Both the position numbers and the translations under genes were made by a program. A stretch of DNA of 64,000 bases, from assembly GCA_031761405.1 (NCBI GenBank), contig JASEVX010000003.1, positions 146,893,527 through 146,957,526 of the forward strand, given 5' to 3'. This DNA comes from Serripes groenlandicus. Its lineage: Eukaryota; Mollusca; Bivalvia; Cardiida; Cardiidae. Position 1 is the stretch's first letter. Every line of letters starts with the position of its first letter. This document shows positions 21,090 through 31,139 of the stretch, in pieces. Under the pieces are notes generated by a model that ran no database searches, was not told the DNA's origin, and saw only the letters and a program-made list of their open reading frames with translations.

Positions 21090-22094
21090 TTGAAGCAAAC
21101 ACTAAAATGTAAATTAGATCGGGCAGGAGTGCAGATCGATACACAATCATCAGTTGCGGAAAGAATGGCGGGATATCTTCTTCAGTCAAGGGCGGACAAT
21201 ACGGTCAAAAAGTACAAGAGCTGTTTTGCTTTGTTTGAAAAATTCTGTTTTCAGCATATCTTAGTGTCAAAGCCCGCGCTGCCAATTAGTGTAGCCATGT
21301 ATTTCACGTCTCTTTTGGACGAGGGGAAATCAGTTAGTGTAATAACGTCCGCATATTACGGTATTAAGTGGGCACATACCATTAACGATCTTGTTGATCC
21401 GACTGAAAATAGCATTGTGAAACAATTATTAGAATGTGCCAAGCGTAATAATTCGAAACCAGTTCAAAAGAAAGACATTTTAACTTCTGATATGTTGAAG
21501 AATTTGTGTTTTATGTACACTGATTGCACTAACGTTTTAGACTTAAGAGATTTGTGTATGATCATGTTAGCATATACCGGTTTTCTTCGTATTAGCGAAG
21601 TAACAGAATTACGATGTAAAGATGTTCATTTCAACGACGATCACATAGTCATAAAGATCAGAAAAAGTAAAACAGACATTTACAGAGACGGATCGGAAGT
21701 TGTCATTTGCAAAGGTGTTTCAGAAGCTTGTCCTTTATCATTGTTATATAGATATATGAATGCAGCTGGTATCTCTTCATCATCGGATGATTATTTATTT
21801 AAGCCGGGGTTCTGTTCAAAAAATAGAGTATCTCTTATTAAGAAAAAAAAGCAATTAAGCTATACCAGAGCTAGAGAAACTATAGTTAAGAAACTTAAAC
21901 TGGTTGCACCGGATTTGAAACTGGGTACCCATTCCCTGAGAGCAAGCGGGGTTACATCTGCAGCAAATAGTTCAGTTATATCTGAAATGTGTTTGAAAAG
22001 GCATGGTCGGTGGAAAACCGACATAGCTAAGGATGGTTATATAAAGGATTGCATTGAGAACAGATTGTCGGTGACTAAGGTTTTGAACCTTTAG
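21090..22094 (+). CDS. Tyrosine recombinase of the retrotransposon
   Basis: About 334 codons, open. N-terminal SAM-like core-binding part (SRADNTVKKYKSCFALFEKF, 33-52). The catalytic part has R in GFLRISEV (~167), K in RKSKTD, HSLRASG giving H-x-x-R (~284-287), a W in RHGRWKTD (~308) and the nucleophile Y in KDGYIKD (~316), so the R-K-H-R-W-Y set is complete. It integrates circular cDNA in this order of elements. The first ATG in frame is 25 codons in (21165). An acceptor-like TATTTATATTGTAACAG just upstream suggests production from a spliced RNA. It starts 33 bp after the RT stop. Confidence 0.9.
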   Translation: MKQTLKCKLDRAGVQIDTQSSVAERMAGYLLQSRADNTVKKYKSCFALFEKFCFQHILVSKPALPISVAMYFTSLLDEGKSVSVITSAYYGIKWAHTINDLVDPTENSIVKQLLECAKRNNSKPVQKKDILTSDMLKNLCFMYTDCTNVLDLRDLCMIMLAYTGFLRISEVTELRCKDVHFNDDHIVIKIRKSKTDIYRDGSEVVICKGVSEACPLSLLYRYMNAAGISSSSDDYLFKPGFCSKNRVSLIKKKKQLSYTRARETIVKKLKLVAPDLKLGTHSLRASGVTSAANSSVISEMCLKRHGRWKTDIAKDGYIKDCIENRLSVTKVLNL

Positions 22095-22170
22095 TTTGTA
22101 GAAATATTATTTACAAACACATATAAGTATCGAATTTGAATTCGTAAACTCCCCTAAACTTTGTATGTCT

Positions 22171-22242
22171 ATACACGCGTCTCTCTGTACGCACAACATA
22201 GAGTAGTGTTGTTGTTTTGTTTTGAGCGAACTAAGTAAGGAC
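22171..22242 (+). repeat. B1 split direct repeat
   Basis: 72 bp, ATACACGCGTCTCTCTGTAC to GAACTAAGTAAGGAC, abutting A2. Identical except for one base to B2 at 24649-24720 (ATACAT in B2). Confidence 0.9.
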
Positions 22243-22702
22243 TTGCTGGTACTCGACGGTACAACGTATAGCTGAGTACCTTTGTCCTCACGGAGGGAAG
22301 CTACAAAATTTTGCCCCGGTCACAAATTCACGGATCGTCTTGCCGGATCCACTACGGATGGAAACTCACGGATGACCCCGGAAAAGACTATATCCGTGGT
22401 CCGCTACGGATGCACCGCGGTTTGACAACGGGTTTTGACGGATCAACCAAGGATAATGCAGAAAATGGGCTAGTTGACAACGGGGAGTGATACGGATTGC
22501 TACGGTTCGGTACGGTTTAGTACGGAAAGACACGTGTCACGGCGTATACACTGCGGATTAACAACGGTTTGCTACGATTATAGTACGGGTTAGCACGAAT
22601 TGGAACGGTCTGGCACGGATAAGTACGGACTCTCACGGAGCGCCACGGACCTGCCACGATAAGCAATCCGTATACATAAACTCCCGCGCTCGCGTTTATT
22701 CC

Positions 22703-22782
22703 ACAACTTCAGGCCTAAGGACACCCCGGCCGAGGATCGAACCCGAAACCTCCGGTTCGAAGTCCACTGAGCCATAAAAGTC
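22703..22782 (-). mobile_element. tRNA-like sequence inside the Harbinger element
   Basis: Minus strand: TATGGCTCAGTGGACTTCGA (box A) and GGTTTCGGGTTCGATCCTCGG (box B) at tRNA spacing. It lacks a clean acceptor stem, so it is most likely a SINE head that inserted in the DNA transposon. Confidence 0.5.
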
Positions 22783-22939
22783 GAAACAAATATCGTTGAA
22801 AAATATTAAAGTTGAACTATAATGTTGAAGTGAAATAAAATATTCTTAATTTTGAAATATACATGTACTTTAGTTCACTTCAATTTTAAGAGTTCAACTT
22901 TAATCTTTTTCATCCCTGTTTTTCCATTTTTTATTGTTC

Positions 22940-23434
22940 AAGCATATTATGTTTCAAATTCAAACTCTGCTGCTTCGCTTCCAAATAGACTAAGTTGCCA
23001 CCCCTGGTGTTCAGCACATCGTCCATGTTAACACCCTTGCCATCTAGAGCACCGAGAGCATGTGGGGACTGCCATTTTGCAGAAAACTTGTCGGCTATTG
23101 CCTGCCACTATTCAGGCTCAGTAGGAGTGTCGATAACATCCCCATCATATGTTGCAATTATGATCTCGCATACGTCCTGGAACAATACCAGAGATGGTAT
23201 TGTGCGCCACCCTGAAGCCATACATCAAGGCCCGGTAGCTGTCCCGAGTGCTTCATACTGGCCGTGTATGGGTCGTCGGAGGAGCCAGTCCTTGGTCCAC
23301 CATCTCTTCTGTATCCGGTCACCTCTCAGTCTGTCCTGAAGCAGCTCCACCATGGCCCTGGCATTTTGTGCCATATCAATGTCCAGTTCCAGTTCCAACC
23401 AGTTAATTGCCAGCCTCAGTTGTTGGTTGTTCAT
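22940..23434 (-). pseudogene. Harbinger transposase remnant
   Basis: Minus strand from 23434. The N-terminal piece ends KRWWTKDWLLRRPIHGQYEAL, the typical RWW..WL..R..HG.Y start of Harbinger transposases. The frame then shifts; the next frame reads DSYRALMYGFRVAHNTISGI (helix-turn-helix), and another reads VCEIIIATYDGDVIDTP, then WQAIADKFSAKWQSP and ALGALDGKGV, where D of GALDGK is the first DDE aspartate. There are at least two frameshifts and one in-frame stop. The leucine-rich segment between HGQYEAL and DSYRAL and everything after the first D are missing, so it is inactive. Confidence 0.85.
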
Positions 23435-24648
23435 GTTGGTTGTTGTTAGACGCAGACTTCTTGGATGAAACAGATATGAAGTAGGGCCCTATAAACTGGA
23501 AGTATTTATACAGAAGTCTGGTGACAGAACGGGGGTGACACCTAGATGATATAATCCGTAATAAACTGTAGTGGACCGTAGTAAGCCGTATTATACCGTG
23601 ATGTCACGTAGTAACCCGTAGGAATCCCTGAGAAACCTTGGTAATCCCTACCTATCCCTAATAGAACGTAGTGCGATCGTGCTGATCCGTGACAAATCCG
23701 TAAAAAACCGTATTGTATCCTTGGCTAATCCGTGGTGTAATCGTACACGTACGTAGTTCACCGTAACTAACCGTACCGATTATTGGCGACTTGAGTCCGG
23801 GGATGTACTACGAATAAGTACGGTTTATTAAGGACTACAAAGGATAAGTACGTTCTAATACGGATCAGTAAGGATGTGCTACGGTTGTCTGATCCGTGGG
23901 GAATTTTTGAACATGTTCAAAAATTGTCACGGATATACAAGTACTACTACGATTGACCCAGGATACAATACGGACAGCTACGGACCACTACATATTGCCA
24001 CGAATGATGCCGGATCGTATCCGTGGCTAATCCGGCGTCCGATCCGTGAATGTGTGACCGGGGCATTTTCGGTTTTGTATACGCACGGGATGTATGTGCG
24101 ATAGCTATTTATAGCTTGGGCGTTTCGAGAACTCACTTCTAGCGAGACAATCGACAGAGGCAGTCGCATTTCTAAGATTTAAAATTAGATATTTCTTGGT
24201 TATATAACATGTTAGAATTTTGAAATGGAAATGATATCATTTGTTATATATTATTTGATAAGGAAATAATGTATTTATATTTATTTCTGTTTGGAAATCT
24301 TTGTTAGATAGTATTCCTATTTCAGGTATGATTAATAAGTTAAAAGAGAAAACTTATTTTCAATACATATGAGTATACTCATACATTATTAAATGATATC
24401 TTAAGGATTAATACTGCAAATGAGGTTCGACATTTCATGGTATGACATTTGACAAATGGACACAGGTTTCCAGAGTTTTTTACTATTAGTTTTATCTCTG
24501 GTTGTTCCTGGGCGAGTCAGCCATACGCAGTAACTAATGTCTGAGTACCGGTACAAACATGTATTTCTTTTACATTTCTGTAATGTATTTATTACAAACA
24601 TATGCCTGTTATATATATGTACATTGTATATATGTGTGTCGACTGCCA

Positions 24649-24720
24649 ATACATGCGTCTCTCTGTACGCACAACATAGAGTAGTGTTGTTGTTTTGTTT
24701 TGAGCGAACTAAGTAAGGAC
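24649..24720 (+). repeat. B2 split direct repeat (element end)
   Basis: 72-bp repeat closing the retrotransposon; continues into unrelated TAATTGTCCTTTTC at 24721. Confidence 0.9.
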
Positions 24721-25535
24721 TAATTGTCCTTTTCTGTTGATTACCGAGTGAACAGAAAAAGCAATATTTTCACGAGTGACGAAGTCATGAATGAAAATTT
24801 ATACTTTTGGTGTTCACGAGGTGAATTAATTTATTTTATGCCAAAAATGCAGTTTTAACGTTTAAAATACGTCGCGCAACTATAAATGGCGCCAAAAACG
24901 TTATGGGTTAAAAGAACGACGTCACACGCTTTTGGTTCCTGTGACGTTTACGCTCGGTTTAAATAATAACGTTAGAATGGGGTACCATTATTTAGTAATC
25001 TCACTGAAAAAGTGGTAATTTCACCGGTAAATTATCAGTTTCTATTTCACTTAGATATCTCTATAATCCATCGATAGGCATAACATAAATAAATATTAAT
25101 ATGAATTAAGGCAAAGCCTCTGAAAGTTTCGGGAAGTGCATTCAGTCTCAACAGATTTAATCCCCTACTAAGCTGTTGTGCACTAACGCTTTGACTAATT
25201 GCTCAATTGATAATGGTTATAGTTGTCAATCCAGGGGTAGAGAGTTCCAGTTCAGGCTGAGTCAACTTACTTATATAAATGTCAAAGACTACTTTTACCA
25301 GTGAATATTGAACATTTTTCTAAGAGCTTTAAAGAGTATAGATCATATTATGACCATGAAGTTTGAGGGAATATCCTGATAGCCATAATAAATGCATAAA
25401 TTAACATATAAAATATGTTTATGTCTAGATAAACGCATCAACATTTTGAATAAAAAAAAAACATTTCTGCCAACTGAACTTGAAATCAGACAAGCAGTTG
25501 CAGAGGAAAAACGTTTAGATTTTTTAATTTTACCG
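24721..25535. other. Non-coding element debris
   Basis: No coding frame. Contains motifs such as CGACGTCACACGC and a degenerate TGACGTTTACGC. It probably belongs to the outer TIR element into which the retrotransposon inserted. Confidence 0.35.
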
Positions 25536-25539
25536 TTTT

Positions 25540-26250
25540 TCTGGTGCCACATTTCAGCATTGCTTTGAACTAATCAATATCCCTTGAACAATTTATGTAG
25601 AGGGTAAGGTTAATTAAAGAACGTTTTTTGCCAAACTATCTTGACATATTGATTGATTGATTGATTGATTGGGGTTTAACGCTGTTTTTAACAATTTCTC
25701 AGTTATATCACGGCGGCCAGTTCACCTACTCATGCATTTCCTGATTTTCTCACACCAGTACTCCACACAACAATCTTCCCAAGCAACTGGCTGCTTTTCC
25801 ACATAGACTTAGCCCATTGGTGGAAGACGAATGACGCATGTCGCATTGACTTTTGTCAATCGTCGGAAAGAAAGTTGGCCGAGCCGGGATTCAAACTCAC
25901 AACCCCTGGATTGACAGCCCGCGTCGCTACCGACTGAGCTACCGGGGCTCGGCTATCTTGACATAAGACAAGCAGTTTAAGAGGAAAATTGTTATCTTAC
26001 TCCCTTTTTGATACCACCTGGCATCATAATGGTTTTTTTAAGCCAAATTATCTTAAAACAAGACCGCAAACTCTGATGATGCCTGGCAACATTGTTTTTT
26101 AATTAATAAATATGACTTGAATAATCGTATGGATGGTCTCATAAGGAAAATTAATGCAACAGTCTTATAACTTTGAAATGATACCAGCAACTTCCTTCTT
26201 TTCTCATGCCACATGCAGATAATATTTTTCAACCAATCAATATGATTTGA
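25540..26250 (+). repeat. ~170-bp family repeat, split by a SINE
   Basis: Units with TTTCTGGTGCCACATT, ATCAATATCCCTTGAACAA and GTAGAGGGTAAGG. The repeat is cut at CTATCTTGACATA by a SINE and resumes with the duplicated CTATCTTGACATA and AGACAAGCAG. Confidence 0.75.
25649..25952 (-). mobile_element. Full-length tRNA-derived SINE with 13-bp target duplication
   Basis: 304 bp on the minus strand. The head is CCGGTAGCTCAGTCGGTAGC (box A) and TTGTGAGTTTGAATCCCGGC (box B). The body GACAAAAGTCAATGCGACAT and CATGAGTAGGTGAACTGG is shared with other family copies. The tail is (TCAA)n, seen on the plus strand as TTGATTGATTGATTGATTGG. The flank CTATCTTGACATA occurs at 25636-25648 and 25953-25965, a perfect target-site duplication, so it is a young, complete insertion. 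Confidence 0.9.
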
Positions 26251-26324
26251 ATATTTTTAGGGTTGCTGGTGGATATTGCATGATGGATTGAGGATTATCA
26301 CAAAATCTGTGCTGATATTGATTA

Positions 26325-26455
26325 AATTGTATGTATTTAGCTACAGTGTCATTTTGTCCCCACTGAGGTTTGAACTCAGAACTCCTGGCTAGACCAGGTG
26401 TTTTACCAGTTAAAACTATAAGGTCTCAAAATGTAGCTAAACACATTTAATTTAC
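26325..26455 (-). mobile_element. tRNA-like sequence flanked by an inverted repeat
   Basis: Outer arms TGTATTTAGCTACAGTGTCATTTTG and CAAAATGTAGCTAAACACATTT are inverted. Between them, on the minus strand, lies box A-like TATAGTTTTAACTGGTAAAA and box B-like GAGTTCTGAGTTCAAACCTC, with an anticodon-arm-like stem CCTGG..CCAGG. Either a tRNA pseudogene captured by a small foldback element or a SINE with a hairpin end. Confidence 0.5.
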
Positions 26456-27262
26456 GATCAAGATTGTCCTCAAAGAAAGTCACAAGTGGTAAATGCCTCA
26501 TGTTCTTTACCAAAAAAGGGAATTCCTAATAAATCAGAGCTTGTGATAGTTTAATTGTAATTTAAAAAACCTTACAAATGATGTTTTTCTAAACATTGAA
26601 TTGTTATCTTACCACACTATAATATTCTTATAACTGTTTAGACTGATGCAACCATGTCCCTTATATGGTCTCACCTATTTGCTATGTAAAACATGAGTAT
26701 AAGAAGTATTTTTATTTGTAAATTAACATCATTTTGGAGTTCTGATGCTTATACATTAGATGCAAAGAAAAACGACAAAGGCTGAGTGTTGAATAAACAC
26801 AATATATTTCTCTAGCTATTCTTTAGCACAACAATTTTTAAGATTTAATAGCAAAATTATAAATAAACGACGAAGCGTTGTTTGTTGGTGAATTTCAACG
26901 GTTGGAGTTTAGATGAGCAGTAATTGACTACGTGGGCGTCAGCCCGAATGGTCAGAATAACACGCATCAAAACGACGATTGTTGTTAATTCTACAGCAAA
27001 CTATGCTACGAAGTTGGGTTTTTTTAAATTCTAACATGACATTCATGTGTATTTTGACGCAAAAACTTTATTTCTTTTTGTGGCATCCATGGTGTCATTT
27101 TGGTGACGTTTAACTGGGTACATGACGTCATATTATCTATCTTTGTTTATTGGCAAATAAACAACGGTAATTTTTCTTCGCACTTTATAGGCAAGACAAA
27201 CAACGTCATGTTAGAATATAGTTTAAATAACTTGTTTGCATTTTGAAAAAAAATAATGCAAT

Positions 27263-27750
27263 TTGTTAGAAATATTTAGGTTAAAGTCAATATTAAACAA
27301 ATCCGGAAAACACTTAATCTTTGAAAATAAACTGACAAAAGTTATGTATGATATCATAAGTCAGTTTCGTCGGAGAGGTCAGGAAGGTTTGCGAAATTTA
27401 AGAAAGATTCATTCAAAACTTGTGTTGATGCTAAGGCTCGCACATATATTTGCATGGCTTATAATGAGGCTGACAAAAATCATCATGGCTTGGATAATAG
27501 AGAAAAGCAGAAAGCAGGGCCATCATGTCTGTAACAGGCCACAGGAATGTAGCTAGTCTAGCCTCGTACATTAAACCCAGCGAGGATGAACGAGATAGTC
27601 TTAGCAGGGCACTCTGTCCATTCACTGTCACAAACGAAAACTCGCATAAAACATCATCTCAGTGTCTCTCTGGCGTTGCATCAGCTACCAACAAACACGA
27701 GGCTGTAATTACCCCACCCACTGTCACATCACCCTCACATTGTCCTACAT
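27263..27750 (+). pseudogene. Crypton/DUF3504-type tyrosine recombinase remnant
   Basis: Frame 1 reads FRRRGQEGLRNLRK. After a 1-bp shift the sequence reads KDSFKTCVDAKARTYICMAY and NEADKNHHGL. A third part reads IMSVTGHRNVASLASYIKPS, followed by EDERDSLSRAL. These are pieces of the DUF3504 / Crypton recombinase family, in which GHRN..SL..Y carries the last histidine and the nucleophilic tyrosine. The part in between, with the R and H-x-x-R motifs, is deleted. Frameshift plus deletion make it non-functional. Confidence 0.7.
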
Positions 27751-28189
27751 AATCTAATCTAGACATAAGCCTACACGAAAGCAGGGCTATGCACATGTTT
27801 ACTGGTGCTATATCCAACAATAACGTCACTCTTAATGTTTACAATGCCAAATAATCACAAAATCCGCATAAAGTTGCATAAAACATTGTTGTATGTCGCT
27901 GTGTAATCATTGACGGAATTGACGTGTATTCAAGTTCTATTTTAAGAACAGCTCAGCACAGACTTGTTGTTGTTGATATGTTTTTGTCAATGTCAACACA
28001 TATTGTTTACTTGTGTAGTACAATGAAAACTAAATAATCAATTAAATAAGATTACATTGTCTTGTTGCTTAGTCTACCCCATCTTTGTCGTTTTTTTCTG
28101 CAGTTATGCGTATAATGCAGTGGGTAGTCACAATTGATGGAAGAACAGCACACACGTCTTTCGCATTCTAAGGGAAGTAAAAGTGGTGG

Positions 28190-28429
28190 GTAAACTGGTT
28201 TGCTAAATAGTGAATTTATTTCCCTTTGTTAAGGTGTCGGATCATGTTAGAATCGAAATGAACTATAAAAAACCGTGGTTTATTAGCGAATAAACAATGG
28301 TTTGTCATTCTGATGCGTTGTGATTAACCACAGAGGCCTACGGCCTTCGTGGTTAATTCCTGCGTATCAGAACTCTAAACCATTGTTTATTCGCCAATAA
28401 ACCACGATTTTTGATAGTTTATTACTTTA
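28190..28429. repeat. Right inverted-repeat end of the nested block
   Basis: Contains GTTAGAATCGAAATGAACTAT and AACCGTGGTTTATTAGCGAA, the inverse of 17355-17412. A second local inverted pair is present: AATAAACAATGGTTTG near 28300 and AAACCATTGTTTATTCG near 28376, so this end is a hairpin by itself. Confidence 0.65.
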
Positions 28430-28845
28430 GTAGATACCGACCGCAATGATGGAAATATCTTCCAGTATCGGAGTATCAAAACAGGGACTTTTGATTTCTT
28501 GAGGGCACAATCTGCGAAAGTAAACAACATTTCATTTTATCTAGGATATTGTGGACATTACTGGTTAATATATGCTATTTCATAACACTAAAAGCAATCA
28601 AACGAACTGTTCGCACAAGGAAATGAAGGTGCATAATTAAATATAGATGAATTTTGGCAAAAGGAGAAATTGCTATTTATGAACTATTTCTACTTTTGCC
28701 TCAATTTTTTTTCAAAAGTCGTTTACTGCGGAGGAGTCAGAAAGCTTCTGTATGTTGAAAGGGATACGTTTAAATATAATTTTCGAATCATGAAAATCAA
28801 AATTTGCGTTTTTCTTTGTTCCAACTGAGCTGCGTTTTAAAACGA
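28430..28845 (+). repeat. Segmental duplication, copy A (right part)
   Basis: Matches copy B 58716-59130 (AGTAGATACCGACCGC, then TATCAAAACAGGGACTTTTG). Homology ends near GCGTTTTTCTTTGTTCCAAC. It includes a foldback copy at about 28655-28765, shared with B. Confidence 0.85.
28655..28765. mobile_element. Foldback element copy (A right part)
   Basis: GGCAAAAGGAGAAATTGC and CTATTTCTACTTTTGCC form an inverted centre, followed by AAAAGTCGTTTACTGCGGA. The partner is at 58935-59050. Confidence 0.75.
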
Positions 28846-29112
28846 CGATATGCACTAAAATATTACATCACCACAACTTGTGTAAAACAGAAAATGGCGA
28901 CGTCAGACGAAGAACAGCTATACAATTATATGTACAATCAGGAATGACGCATATCAAAACACTTTGCCAGATGAAATAGGCAGAACGATACAAGAATATT
29001 TCAAGAGCACTTGCGTTTAAACTTTAAATGGCACCGTAGATAAGGCGACGGTTGTAAGGAGAATTTCGGCGGCCGTTGTACAAGGAAGGCAGAACAGTGA
29101 GAAATATAGTGT

Positions 29113-29370
29113 TACACCAGGACTGCTAGGAGAACCCTTCTCGACATCGATGTGTTAGCTTTCTAGCGATGTATTCATCAGCCGCGTTTACCGGATCTGG
29201 CGCCGCTCGATTTTGCGAACTTACCGAAGTTGAAGGCATATTAACAATGGAACATAATTCAGAGACATAACTAAGATCAGCCATGCGATACAACGATTCA
29301 ATCTCACATTATACAATGACTGGTTCATGAACGTTTACCAGAAGTGGGTCTGATACAACCATGAAATGTA
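29113..29370 (+). pseudogene. mariner transposase C-terminal remnant
   Basis: One frame reads TARRTLLDIDVLAF, a stop, then RCIHQPRLPDLAPLDFANLP and KLKAY. This matches the mariner block H-T-A..T...L followed by PPYSPDLAP-D..LFP-LK. Further on, another frame reads WFMNVYQKWV. Several stops and frameshifts show decay. Confidence 0.65.
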
Positions 29371-30870
29371 TTGCACATTACGGTGAAAGAAATAGAATGG
29401 GATGTAAATATCAAATATTTTGTATTCTCATTTCGTGACTATTTGCACAAAAATGTATGTGGAAACTAAACAAAACACAAGTATATGAGTTTGTAGTTTT
29501 CACATCCTCTTAGTTTCAGAACCTCCGACGGTCGATTGTCGTGTGGCGTGATTAAAGAGCTATCGTCTAATGATTTTAACAGATGGATGGCGTCTGAAAA
29601 TGGAACTTTTTAGTTCTTAGGTTCGATGACCAGCATTGTATTAAATTGTTCAATCTCCTTTCGTTCAATGAATCTCATTATTAAGTTCACTGAGGGCAAA
29701 TCCTGACAGAGATATACACTATATATATATACATGTACATGTATATAATCATAAATGTTCATGAAATAAGCCGAATGCAGTTAACTAAAGGATAAGCTTC
29801 AAATGTCATCCACATCAGACTTTACTTGATCCGCGTTTTATATCGGACGTAGCAGGGCTAGTATAGTTTGATGTATTCATGAATTAACCTTTTCTCACTT
29901 GCAGTTGCATTCTGATGAATTAATACTCATTTTTCCACACAGTATTCAACGCTATTCAATAATTGCACTTTCATTTAAAGCCAATGCCAAAAGTTTTGCC
30001 AATACGTTTTTAATCTCGTCTGCTGCATATTTATCATTTTTGGGAAAGGTTATAAAATAAGGTTATTAAAAGTTATAAAATATAACAATATTTGATTGAA
30101 TACTACAAATGTGGACTCGACAACCTTTCGCAAATAAAAGTAATGTATCACCCAATTGAGCCATTGAAAATGAAACATATATTTTGATCTTCATAAATAA
30201 TAAAGCATCGATTAAAGATAACAAAAACAGGGTTGTATTCTGGTTCGCCTATCTGAGTGTTAGGTTTGTGTTCCAAACAGTTGTAACTAACGCTAACATA
30301 TGAACGATGTTTAGGCTAACAACCATTGATCGTTCAGATAATTGTTATAACTGCACCAACCTAGCGACTGCTGTTTTAGGTGATATCGAATGAGTGCAGG
30401 CTGATCTGCATTTACGTTAATAAGTCAAATTAGCTTTCGGATACCAATGTATGACAAAGTGTGGCTTTGCAAAGAAGTCATTGTCTACTCATGTAAAACA
30501 TACTCCCAAACATACTCTCATGCTTGTTTCCGTAGAGTACTACTATTTAGTGTTGTTACCATACACCAACAAATTGTATATTATGTGCGATATCTGATTT
30601 CCACATGATGTTCTCGTAGGTAATTTTATTCAGAGTATAATTATGTAATTTTGGTAACTTATTCCATGTGTATATAATGGTGACTTTTTGGGTCAGCGGG
30701 TCGGTCGTGGTAGCATTGCATAAACCGTGTTATCCGAGTATGCAAATTCACATAAATCAAGTTAATAAATGTGTTATCTTTTCTTACCACATATCATTAC
30801 GACGATTCAACAAGACGCATACTCTTTAGACTGAAATTTCAAATAGTGTACACTTACTGTCGTCACGTAA
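29371..30870. other. Non-coding; one foldback copy
   Basis: No credible frames. A foldback copy (GTTGCATTCTGATGAATTAA and TTTTAATCTCGTCTGCTGCA) lies at about 29895-30050. A short TATATATATATACATGTACATG stretch lies near 29720. Confidence 0.4.
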
Positions 30871-31139
30871 GATATTAGCCTATACACGCGACATATGTTT
30901 TCCTTTGTGGTTAAGCTCATCCATTATTTGTATTTAATGGATTTCCAAGTGTCTCTTAGATATTAGCCTATACACGCGACATATGTTTTCCTTTGTGGTT
31001 AAGCTCATCCATTATTTGTATTTAATGGATTTCCAAGTATCTCTTAGATATTAGCCTATACACGCGACATATGTTTTCCTTTGAGGTTAAGCTCATTTAT
31101 TATTTGTATTTAATGGATTTCCAAGTATCTCTTAGATAT
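30871..31139. repeat. Three tandem copies of an 88-bp unit
   Basis: GATATTAGCCTATACACGCG starts at 30871, 30959 and 31047. The copies differ at only a few positions, so the array is recent. Each copy contains a small palindrome, CCATTATTTGTATTTAATGG. Confidence 0.95.

Larger units (their letters stand above)
22309..24069 (-). mobile_element. Internally deleted Harbinger-type DNA transposon
   Basis: Terminal inverted repeats TGCCCCGGTCACAAATTCACGGATC (left) and GATCCGTGAATGTGTGACCGGGGCA (right). Between them are long subterminal zones (22330-22660 and 23540-24050) packed with variants of TACGGATC / CCGTAGTA, plausible transposase-binding clusters, and a broken transposase at 22940-23434. It sits inside A2; the A1 copy shows the empty site CTACAAAACCGGTTTTG. 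The exact target duplication is unclear because TTT/TTTT flanks the ends. Confidence 0.8.
22243..24185 (+). repeat. A2 split direct repeat, interrupted
   Basis: Matches A1 from TTGCTGGTACTCGACGG to GCTACAAAA, is cut by the 22309-24069 insertion, and resumes CGGTTTTGTATACGCACGGG to TTCTAAGATTTAAAAT. The outer parts are nearly identical to A1, so the retrotransposon and the insertion are both young. Confidence 0.9.
17668..24720 (+). mobile_element. Tyrosine-recombinase retrotransposon (PAT/Ngaro-like, DIRS order)
   Basis: Total 7053 bp, or about 5.3 kb without the later insertion. The ends are split direct repeats: A1 (17668-17850) ... genes ... B1 (22171-22242), A2 (22243-24185), a ~460-bp spacer, and B2 (24649-24720). 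B1 and A2 abut exactly, and no target duplication is evident, as expected for elements integrated by a tyrosine recombinase. Genes in order: Gag-like region with an intron, zinc knuckle, reverse transcriptase, RNase H, a degenerate Dam-methyltransferase-like domain, then a tyrosine recombinase. Split direct repeats point to PAT or Ngaro; the methyltransferase-like domain favours PAT, since Ngaro lacks it. No SGNH-hydrolase domain is seen. Confidence 0.85.
16514..28429. mobile_element. Nested block of elements inserted in copy A (11.9 kb)
   Basis: Copy A sequence stops at GTGTATTTAGTA (16517) and resumes with TTTAGTAGATACCGACC at 28430. Copy B has the joined form TATTTAGTAGTAGATACC near 58711. 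TTTAGTA is present on both sides and may be the target duplication. Inside, the left end ATTCTAACATGACGTTGT is matched in inverted form at 27198-27217 (ACAACGTCATGTTAGAAT). A second inverted pair joins 17362-17412 (AATAAACCACGGTTTTTGAT) with 28240-28290. So at least two overlapping inverted-repeat elements are nested here. Confidence 0.65.

Noticed and set aside
30871..31139. CRISPR-like regular repeats
   Set aside because: Direct tandem copies without spacers, in eukaryotic DNA; the same holds for all minisatellites here.
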